DNA of 46,782 nt from Porphyromonadaceae bacterium UBA4702. Lineage in GTDB: Bacteria > Bacteroidota > Bacteroidia > Bacteroidales > Muribaculaceae. The first letter of the stretch is position 1, and the number at the start of each line of letters is the position of its first letter. The notes beneath the pieces were generated by a model. That model saw only the letters and a program-made list of their open reading frames with translations. It was not told the DNA's origin and ran no database searches. Shown here one piece after another: positions 41,327 to 46,782 of this stretch. Location of the stretch: positions 1 to 46,782 of the forward strand of contig DHKE01000069.1 of assembly GCA_002404675.1 (NCBI GenBank), given 5' to 3'. The position numbers and the translations under genes are program-made.

Positions 41327-42631
41327 GCATTTGTCCGTGATTGCACGGATTGCGGCTTCGGCATCGGGGTCGGCGGTGACGGCGTAGATGAACTGCGCGT
41401 CGTCTGCGATCAGGTGTCGGCGCGAGCGTTTGAGGCCGTCTATCCATATAATGTCGCCGTCAGCGTCGGTCAGTGCCACGGCGCGGCGTTTCTGCTCCTG
41501 CGTGAGTTTGGCGTCCTTCATTATGTCGCTGACAGCCGATGTGCCGCGCATGCCGAGCGGTGCGATGCGGTCGCCCGGGCGGACGAAGCGCATAGTGTAG
41601 TTGCTGCGGCCTTGTGGAAGGAAGCACGCCGTGGGTCGGTGCATCGAGCGCATCAGCGAGCGGGCCTCGGGCGTGTTGAGCAAGCGGAACCACCTGTATT
41701 CAGGCAAAGCCAGGTCTCCACTTGTCGGGACTATGTGCAGTCCGTTGCGCTCGCTGCAGATGTCTGTGTTGCGCAGATGCCATACGCGCCCCGGCAGGGG
41801 ATTGCGCGACAGTGCGGTCATCTCCTCTATTTGGCTTGCGTTTGCGCCGTGGGGTGCTGCGAACCGCTGTATTGATGTCATAGCGTCGCCGCAACCGCGT
41901 ATCTCTATCCATGTCAAAATGCCGTCGGTCTTTGGACGGACGGCGCGGGCGATGACGGCGGCTTCGCCGCGCAGGTTGCGCTGTGTGGCGGCGATGCTGC
42001 GGCGGGCGTTGGGGAACCGCTCCTCGAGCAGCGGCAGCACGCGGTTGCGTATGAAGTTGCGGCGGTAGCCGTCGGCAAGGTTGGTGGAGTCGGTCATGAA
42101 GTCCTGCCCGATTTCATGCAGGTAGGCCTCGATGTCGCGGCGCGACAGCGACAGCAAGGGGCGGATTATCTCGCCGGTGTCAGGGAGCATGCCCCGCAGC
42201 CCCTCGATGCCGGTGGTGCGCATCAGGTTGAGCATGAGCGTCTCGATGTTGTCGTCGGCGTTGTGAGCCACGGCTATGCGTACTGCGCCATGGTCGTGCA
42301 GCAGCTGGCGGAACAGGCCGTAGCGCAGGTCGCGGCACGCCATTTCGACCGACACCCCATGCTTGCGCATATATGCCGGCACGTCCATGTCGGCTTCTGT
42401 CACTGGCACTCCAAGGGCTCGGCAGAGGGCGATGACAAACCGGCGGTCGCGTGTGCTCTCGTCGCCGCGCAGGTGGAAGTCGCAGGTCACGACATGGACA
42501 TTCGCGCCAGCTGCGACCAAGGCGCGGAGCATCGCCGTGCTGTCTGCGCCGCCGCTCACGCCGGCTATGATTTCGCCGCAGATGCCGCTGACGGCTTGGC
42601 GCACAGCCGCTTCAAACTCCGGGCGTGTCAT
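41324..42631 (-). CDS. tilS: tRNA(Ile)-lysidine synthetase
   Basis: Converts C34 of tRNA-Ile(CAU) to lysidine so that it reads AUA; essential. The PP-loop ATP motif is GVSGGADSTAMLRAL (about residues 22-36), followed by CDFHLRGDEST and AVAHNADDNIETLMLNLMRTTGIEGLRGM and STNLADGYRRNFIRNRVLPLL, all typical of TilS. The 435-residue length includes the C-terminal domains. The start at 42631 (MTRPEFEAAVRQAV) overlaps the S24 gene stop by 4 bases. The stop codon (41324-41326) overlaps the end of repeat element B. Co-transcription with a repressor-like gene is unusual. Confidence 0.95.
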   Translation of the reverse strand: MTRPEFEAAVRQAVSGICGEIIAGVSGGADSTAMLRALVAAGANVHVVTCDFHLRGDESTRDRRFVIALCRALGVPVTEADMDVPAYMRKHGVSVEMACRDLRYGLFRQLLHDHGAVRIAVAHNADDNIETLMLNLMRTTGIEGLRGMLPDTGEIIRPLLSLSRRDIEAYLHEIGQDFMTDSTNLADGYRRNFIRNRVLPLLEERFPNARRSIAATQRNLRGEAAVIARAVRPKTDGILTWIEIRGCGDAMTSIQRFAAPHGANASQIEEMTALSRNPLPGRVWHLRNTDICSERNGLHIVPTSGDLALPEYRWFRLLNTPEARSLMRSMHRPTACFLPQGRSNYTMRFVRPGDRIAPLGMRGTSAVSDIMKDAKLTQEQKRRAVALTDADGDIIWIDGLKRSRRHLIADDAQFIYAVTADPDAEAAIRAITDKC

Positions 42632-43314
42632 CGCAGGTATACGGGGATGACGCAGGTGATGCGCCCGCACTCGAGTATCTCGTCCTTGCGCATGCGGAAT
42701 TCCGGGTATTCCTCGCGGTTGTACGAAGAGCAGCGTACGAACTCTGCGTCATCGTCTTGCAGCAGTTTCTTTATCACCACGCCGTCAACTGTCGAGAGCA
42801 TGTATACCTCGCCCCAGCGCATCGACTGCCGCTCGTTGATTTTGCTCACGCCCACAAGTGCACCCGGCGGTATCGACAGTTCCGGGCGTTCCGGGTATGT
42901 CATGGAGTAGCCTGCCGCCTGAATGAAGAAGTCTGTTTCGCGGGGTATTCCCGGCAGTCCGACCACGGGGAGGTTGTCCGCCAAAGCCGCTTCTGACAGT
43001 CCGCCGGGGCGGCCGCACTCTGCGCGAGTGGTGTCGATGAGCGGGAATGTCGGGAAATCGGGGCGGCGGCTGTCGCGCATCATCTCTCCCTCGCCGTACA
43101 GGAACCATTGCCGGCTGATGTCGGTATATTGTTTGAGGAAAATTGCGGCGACGCGACGCGAGATGTCCTTGCCTGGTTTGCGGGATTTGCCCAATGTGCC
43201 GACTGCGAGGCTGCATACGCGGGTTATCTCCGCATCCGTGAGGTTGCGGAAGCGTGCGTATGCGTCCAGCCGGTCGATAATCCTTTGCGATGATGAATTG
43301 TTCTTGTCCGTCAT
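42628..43314 (-). CDS. S24/LexA-like repressor-type protein
   Basis: A 228-residue protein with an N-terminal XRE-like helix-turn-helix (about residues 10-70, IIDRLDAYARFRNLTDAEITRVCSLAVGTLGKSRKPG) and a C-terminal S24 peptidase-like domain. The catalytic Ser appears in IQAAGYSMTYPERPELSIPPGALVGV and the Lys in VDGVVIKKLLQDDD, as in phage repressors and LexA. No other phage genes are nearby, so it is not a prophage part; this domain pair is common in Bacteroidales next to tilS or alone. It may respond to DNA damage by self-cleavage, but the usual cleavage-site Ala-Gly dipeptide is not clearly placed. Overlaps tilS by 4 bases. Confidence 0.87.
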   Translation of the reverse strand: MTDKNNSSSQRIIDRLDAYARFRNLTDAEITRVCSLAVGTLGKSRKPGKDISRRVAAIFLKQYTDISRQWFLYGEGEMMRDSRRPDFPTFPLIDTTRAECGRPGGLSEAALADNLPVVGLPGIPRETDFFIQAAGYSMTYPERPELSIPPGALVGVSKINERQSMRWGEVYMLSTVDGVVIKKLLQDDDAEFVRCSSYNREEYPEFRMRKDEILECGRITCVIPVYLR

Positions 43315-43339
43315 TTGATGCTCGCTGTTGATTGCATTG

Positions 43340-43370
43340 CAAAGTTAGGAAATATTCCCCGGTTTTCAAA
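43340..43370 (-). promoter_or_regulatory. Promoter of the S24-tilS operon
   Basis: TAACTTTG (43340-43347) and TTTG (43367-43370), 19 bases apart on the minus strand. The leader would be about 20 bases. Confidence 0.7.
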
Positions 43371-43407
43371 ATCGGGGATGCGTAAATCAACGGCGGTCAA
43401 CGGCGTT

Positions 43408-44388
43408 TCAGAACTCGAACAGGTCGCGTATCGAGCCTATGTCCTCGTCGTCCTCCTTTTTGCCCTTGTCTGCATCCTGTTTTTCCGGCGCTGTGCGGCA
43501 ATCCTTAATCACGAAGCGGCGTTCCTTTTCCTCGTTTGTTTCCGTAGGAGCGAATATGTCGTCCGAACGCCTTGGAGCTTGGGCTAAAAGCTGTAGCTGT
43601 TCCTGCGGCGACAATGAGTCGAAGTATTTTTGCCGTGCGGAGAGCGATGCCATGCGCAGCATCTGGACCTTACGCTGGGTCTTGGGGTTGAGCGCGTACA
43701 CCCTGGGCGGGCGGGACGCCACTTCCGGCTCGCGTATGCCGCGCTCCTCGAGGATGTCGGCTTGCATGAGCTTGCGCTGGAAGTTGCGGCGGTCGTACTT
43801 CACGCCGTTGATAGCCTCGTATACCTTCTGCAGCTCGGTGACTGTGAACTCCTCGTTGAGGAGGGTGAAGGCTATAGGGCGCATCTTGATGGCTTGGCGC
43901 AGGTACTGACGGGCGGCGAGGATGATCTCGCCGTGGTCGAAAGCGAGGGGCGGCAGCCTGTTCTCGTCAAACCACTGTGCGTTGGCAGCGTCGTCGCCGG
44001 CGATGAGCTGATACTCTGATGTGCGCACCAGTGCTATGAAAGCCACGGTGACGACTCTCTCGCGAGGGTCGCGGTTGAGGGTGCTGAACACATGGAACTG
44101 GTCGAGGTAAACGTTGGTGACGCCAGTTTCCTCTCGCAGCTCGCGCATTGCAGCCCGCTCCAGGGTTTCGTTGATTCTCATGAAGCCTCCGGGCAATGCC
44201 CACATCCCCTTGTACGGCTCAAGTCCGCGTTCTATCAGAAGCAGCTTCAACGATTCGCCGTCGAAGCCGAAGACAACGCAGTCAACGGTCAATGCCGGAT
44301 GGGGATACTTGTAGGTGTACGGCCCGTCGTTGTCATTCACCCGTTCAGGCTGAACGACAGCATTTTCGTTGTTTGATGTACTGTTCAT
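43408..44388 (-). CDS. NUDIX-winged-helix regulator, NrtR/AraR-like
   Basis: A 326-residue protein. The N-terminal NUDIX domain has the box GGFMRINETLERAAMRELREETGV (about residues 63-86 from the chosen start), matching GX5EX7REUXEEXGU. It is followed by a winged-helix-like part (FTLLNEEFTVTELQKVYEAINGVKYDRRNFQRKLMQADILEE) and a charged C-terminal tail with SARQKYFDSLSPQEQLQLL. NUDIX-wHTH proteins are transcription factors such as NrtR (NAD metabolism) and the Bacteroides AraR type (arabinose use). No target genes of either kind are adjacent. The start at 44388 (MNSTSNNENAV) follows a promoter at 44416-44447; a longer open frame crosses it. Confidence 0.88.
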   Translation of the reverse strand: MNSTSNNENAVVQPERVNDNDGPYTYKYPHPALTVDCVVFGFDGESLKLLLIERGLEPYKGMWALPGGFMRINETLERAAMRELREETGVTNVYLDQFHVFSTLNRDPRERVVTVAFIALVRTSEYQLIAGDDAANAQWFDENRLPPLAFDHGEIILAARQYLRQAIKMRPIAFTLLNEEFTVTELQKVYEAINGVKYDRRNFQRKLMQADILEERGIREPEVASRPPRVYALNPKTQRKVQMLRMASLSARQKYFDSLSPQEQLQLLAQAPRRSDDIFAPTETNEEKERRFVIKDCRTAPEKQDADKGKKEDDEDIGSIRDLFEF

Positions 44389-44415
44389 GATATAGCCTGT
44401 TATGCGTTTATGCTG

Positions 44416-44447
44416 CAAAGTTAATGCAGAAAAACGAAACTGCCAAA
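44416..44447 (-). promoter_or_regulatory. Promoter of the NUDIX regulator gene
   Basis: TAACTTTG (44416-44423) and TTTG (44444-44447), 20 bases apart on the minus strand. Confidence 0.7.
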
Positions 44448-44489
44448 TATTTTGCGCGTGATAATGACGCAAAGTACTCGGCAGTCTTC

Positions 44490-45092
44490 TCAAAGATGCA
44501 AGTCGGCCAAGTCAACAAGTCCGTTGACGATGGCATATATCGTAAGGCCCGTAGCGGAGTGTATCTCGAGCTTGCGGGCTATGTTGCGGCGGTGTGTCAC
44601 CACTGTATGCACGGAGAGGAATAACTGTTCGGCTATTTCCTTGTTGGTCAATCCTTTGACTACAAGTGTGACAATCTCTTTCTCGCGGTTGCTCAGGGCC
44701 TCCTTGTCGTCATTATCGGCTGCCGGGGCTGCCGACAGCTTCTCGAGGCGGTCGGCTATGCCCTGCATGTCGTCGGCTATGGGGAGCGTTGCGTCGTAGA
44801 GCGTGCGCGTGGAGTGGGCGAGCGGACCGGACTCGACGGCGATGATTTTCAGCGACTCCGGGCCGAAGTCGCGGACGGTCTGCGGGTCGAACACGCCTCC
44901 GAAGTTCGGGTTGACGATGAGTATCGGCGAGGGCAGCTCGCCGACCAGACGGCGTATGTCGTCTGCGCTCTGCACCTCGACCACACTGCAGCGCGGCTGC
45001 GGCAAGGCACGCAGGCAATGCACCAGGCCGGCAGCGATGATGGGCGCCGGCTCGGCGACGATGACATTCAGCATCGGCAGCTGGCGGTTCAT
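44490..45092 (-). CDS. LuxR-type regulator with a degenerate receiver domain
   Basis: A 200-residue response-regulator-like protein. The C-terminal LuxR/GerE HTH is clear (LSNREKEIVTLVVKGLTNKEIAEQLFLSVHTVVTHRRNIARKLEIHSATGL, about residues 132-185). The N-terminal domain has the receiver pattern (VIVAEPAPIIAAGL, then SPILIVNPNFGG), but the position of the phosphoacceptor Asp is occupied by N61 and the usual acidic pair is not obvious. It is therefore likely a pseudo-receiver controlled by protein contact or ligand rather than phosphorylation. The start at 45092 overlaps the hemerythrin gene stop by 4 bases; a longer frame upstream overlaps that gene. No sensor kinase is nearby. Confidence 0.88.
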   Translation of the reverse strand: MNRQLPMLNVIVAEPAPIIAAGLVHCLRALPQPRCSVVEVQSADDIRRLVGELPSPILIVNPNFGGVFDPQTVRDFGPESLKIIAVESGPLAHSTRTLYDATLPIADDMQGIADRLEKLSAAPAADNDDKEALSNREKEIVTLVVKGLTNKEIAEQLFLSVHTVVTHRRNIARKLEIHSATGLTIYAIVNGLVDLADLHL

Positions 45093-45802
45093 TGCCCGGC
45101 ACCCCCTTCCGCGATTTTCTGCTCGAGCAGGCGTATCGCCGGCACGAGTATGTCGTTCTCCACGCGGCAATGGCTGTCGAGCTCCTCCTCGCAGCGGTAT
45201 ATGTCGTAGAGGGCGGTGTTGAGCAGGTTGGTCGATGCGCTGTCGGGGCAGTACTTGATGATGAGGCTTTTCAGCTCGTGCAGCTTGTCCGCCACCTGCT
45301 CGTGGTGGTCGCTGTACACGTCGATGCGGTAGTCGGCGGGCGTGTCGCCGCGCAGCAGCCGGTTGATGTGGGCGAACACGGTGCGTTCCTCGTATTCCAT
45401 GTGTGTGCGTACCTCATGCAGGTATTCGTCGAAGAACTTGATGATGAGGAACGACACGTCGGAGGTGCTGAACTCAATGCCGTCGAGGAGCTTGCGGCGT
45501 ATCTCTGGCAGTGAGTACTGCAGGAAATAGATATGCGACTGGCGGAGGTACTGCATCAGAGCCTTGACGCTGACGCGGCTGATTTCATTATCGCTTATGG
45601 TGCCTGAAAGCACATAGTTGACCACAGCGAGGAATGTGGGGCAGTCCACCTTGTTCTGCCGGCAGACGGTGCTGATGCTGTTGTCGCCGAAACCCACGGC
45701 GATGCCGAAGCGGCTCATCACCTGGATAATCTGGTAATGGTCGGCTATGAGGTGGCTCATCTTCTCGCCGGCGGCATACGGGTGTGATGTCTCTCGTGTC
45801 AT
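45089..45802 (-). CDS. Hemerythrin-domain protein
   Basis: A 237-residue cytoplasmic protein whose second half is a hemerythrin-like four-helix bundle with probable di-iron ligands: EVRTHMEYEERTVFAH (His, Glu, Glu), YSDHHEQVADKL (His) and CEEELDSHCRVENDILVPAI (His, Glu). The N-terminal half resembles a DUF542/ScdA-like part without the usual Cys cluster. Such proteins bind oxygen or nitric oxide or help repair Fe-S clusters. It is coupled by a 4-base overlap to the LuxR regulator. The start at 45802 (MTRETSHPYAAGEK) is chosen; the open frame continues to 45931. The promoter at 46000-46030 leaves a leader of about 190 bases holding a hairpin (45841-45872). Confidence 0.86.
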   Translation of the reverse strand: MTRETSHPYAAGEKMSHLIADHYQIIQVMSRFGIAVGFGDNSISTVCRQNKVDCPTFLAVVNYVLSGTISDNEISRVSVKALMQYLRQSHIYFLQYSLPEIRRKLLDGIEFSTSDVSFLIIKFFDEYLHEVRTHMEYEERTVFAHINRLLRGDTPADYRIDVYSDHHEQVADKLHELKSLIIKYCPDSASTNLLNTALYDIYRCEEELDSHCRVENDILVPAIRLLEQKIAEGGAGQ

Positions 45803-45840
45803 GGGGTTGTCTGTGTAGTTTCTGTCGGTGCGGCAATGCT

Positions 45841-45872
45841 GAGAGGGCGGAGAGCTCTCGCCTCCGCCTCTC
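45841..45872 (-). repeat. Hairpin in the hemerythrin mRNA leader
   Basis: GAGAG-G-GCGGAG (45841-45852) pairs with CTCCGC-CTCTC (45862-45872) as 11 base pairs with one bulged G and a 9-base loop. The 13-mer GCCTCCGCCTCTC also occurs at 1128-1140. Possible leader regulation element or short dispersed repeat. Confidence 0.45.
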
Positions 45873-45999
45873 CCGGTCTCACCTGTTTCCGGGCAGGGGC
45901 ATCGCCATGGATGCCTGGTCAGTCCGGTCACACTTAAATCTAACTCTAAATAACTAATAACTCTAATCGTGAACCGGATGGCAGCCGGATTTCACATTG

Positions 46000-46030
46000 C
46001 AAAGTTACAAGTTGCCTGAAGTCCCCGCAA
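46000..46030 (-). promoter_or_regulatory. Promoter of the hemerythrin-LuxR operon
   Basis: TAACTTTG (46000-46007) and TTG (46028-46030), 20 bases apart on the minus strand. It gives an unusually long leader, about 190 bases. Confidence 0.6.
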
Positions 46031-46074
46031 TACCTACAATTAGGTAAAATGCAGAGTGAGGCGGGTTTTTGCCG

Positions 46075-46644
46075 TCATTTCTTGCGCACGGAGAAGCCGA
46101 AACGGCCTATCAGGTCGCCCACTTCGTGGTAGAAGCCATGCTGGTAGACGAGCATTCCGGCCTTCTCCATGGAGAACGCGCCGGTTTCCGGGTCGATGTA
46201 GCGGTCGTCGGCGCGGACGTTGAGCACCTCGGCGATGAACATGTCGTGCGAGCCGAGCTTCATCACCTCCTTGACGCGGCACTCGATGCTCAGCGGCGAC
46301 TCCTCGATGGTCGGGGAGGCGACTTTCTCGCCTGGCAGCGGAGTGAGGCCGGTTTCCTTCCACTTGTTGTAGTCGCGGGTTGAGCGCACTCCCGCCCAGT
46401 CGGTGGCGCGAGCCATCGCTGCGGTGGTGAGGTTGATGGTAAACTCCATGTTGGCTGCTATCAGCGGATGGCACGCACGCTCGGGGCGCACGGAGATGTA
46501 GCACATGGCAGGATTCGTACAAATGGTGCCCGACCATGCTACGGTGAAGAGATTGTATTCTTCAGGACTTGTACCACATGATATGAGTAGTGCTGGAAGT
46601 GGGTAAATCATGGTGCCAGGCTTCCAGTCCAATTTCTGACTCAT
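46075..46644 (-). CDS. Flavin reductase-like (flavoredoxin-type) protein
   Basis: A 189-residue cytoplasmic flavin-binding split-barrel protein. Motifs: NLFTVAWSGTICTNPAMCYISVRPERACHPLIAANMEFTINL, the FMN-site pattern of flavoredoxins, and IECRVKEVMKLGSHDMFIAEVL. The C-terminus ends FGFSVRKK. Members reduce free flavins or act as FMN-containing electron carriers. The start at 46644 lies 8 bases after the pyrI stop, so it belongs to the pyrimidine operon by transcription. Flavin reductase-like genes directly after pyrBI occur in other Bacteroidales, and a functional link is not known. Confidence 0.92.
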   Translation of the reverse strand: MSQKLDWKPGTMIYPLPALLISCGTSPEEYNLFTVAWSGTICTNPAMCYISVRPERACHPLIAANMEFTINLTTAAMARATDWAGVRSTRDYNKWKETGLTPLPGEKVASPTIEESPLSIECRVKEVMKLGSHDMFIAEVLNVRADDRYIDPETGAFSMEKAGMLVYQHGFYHEVGDLIGRFGFSVRKK

Positions 46645-46652
46645 AGCTTATT

Positions 46653-46782
46653 TTAGACGAGTTTGATAGAGTCGAGCTTCTGCTCCTTCTCACAATATTT
46701 ACACTGGATGACGCCTGTCTCGGGGTTGACTACGTGGAAGTGAGTGGGCATGGGCTCATTGTTGGTGATGCACTTAGGATTG
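46653..46782 (-). CDS. pyrI: Aspartate carbamoyltransferase regulatory subunit, C-terminal end (partial)
   Basis: The window ends inside this gene; only the last 42 codons are seen. They read [20 protein letters not shown] and then [22 protein letters not shown], the zinc-binding C-terminal domain of PyrI, which bridges the catalytic subunit PyrB and passes on CTP/ATP allosteric control of pyrimidine synthesis. Three of the four zinc cysteines (C in NPKC, and CKYC) are in the window; the fourth lies just beyond its end. The rest of the gene, and probably pyrB, lie upstream outside the window. Confidence 0.93.
   Translation of the reverse strand, partial: NPKCITNNEPMPTHFHVVNPETGVIQCKYCEKEQKLDSIKLV

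Noticed and set aside
42628..43314. Prophage repressor marking an integrated phage
   Set aside because: No integrase, phage structural genes or attachment-site repeats are nearby; the gene is coupled to tilS.

Overview
The window is a densely packed piece of a Bacteroidota chromosome, most likely order Bacteroidales and by inference close to Muribaculaceae. The signs are many -7 boxes of the form TAnnTTTG with a TTG or TTTG 19-21 bases upstream, few Shine-Dalgarno sites, the long form of IspG, a C-terminal sorting-like tail on a secreted protein, DUF4143 ATPases, and fairly GC-rich coding DNA. The name below order level is inference only.

Layout. 60-7986 (minus strand): aldo/keto reductase, ispG, purE, a PAP2-like membrane protein, an RluA-family pseudouridine synthase, glycerate kinase and a DUF2851 protein. 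8145-10773 (plus): a compact restriction-modification pair, a Dam-like methylase and an AlwI-family nuclease, less GC-rich than its surroundings. 10813-16536: an AraC regulator diverging from a five-gene cluster (small protein, exported CMD-cupin, lipoprotein flavodoxin, TonB-dependent receptor, exported DUF362 protein). 16665-17381: tRNA-Ser(UGA) with promoter and terminator, then the relic of a transposase OrfA. 17419-25253 (minus): one tight operon, tetR - tolC-like - adaptor - RND pump - PII-like - tsaE - birA. 25385-29131 (minus): a GH31 glucosidase and a carboxynorspermidine/saccharopine dehydrogenase-like enzyme. 29400-41114: two DUF4143 AAA ATPases, an M23 peptidase, a biotin-dependent carboxyltransferase with an internal duplication, a class A penicillin-binding protein, a secreted protein with a sorting-like tail, and a TPR-LuxR membrane regulator diverging from it. 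41324-46782 (minus): tilS behind an S24 repressor-like gene, a NUDIX-winged-helix regulator, a hemerythrin/LuxR pair, a flavin reductase-like protein, and the 3' end of pyrI.

How the genes work together. The efflux operon starts with its own TetR repressor and ends in two housekeeping genes (tRNA modification and biotin ligation). The AraC-linked cluster combines redox-type proteins that all carry export signals with one outer-membrane receptor, and is the best candidate here for an uncharacterised system. Methylase and nuclease overlap and form a selfish or defensive unit. Both DUF4143 ATPase genes have short repeats packed round their promoters, as expected if each controls its own expression.

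Non-coding structure. A family of short palindromes (core GGACACGGCGTGCCGTGTCC) occurs singly between purE and ispG, and as two matching paired elements of about 100-118 bp flanking the second ATPase gene. Several clear hairpin terminators and about twenty promoter-like boxes were found by eye; no search or folding program was run.
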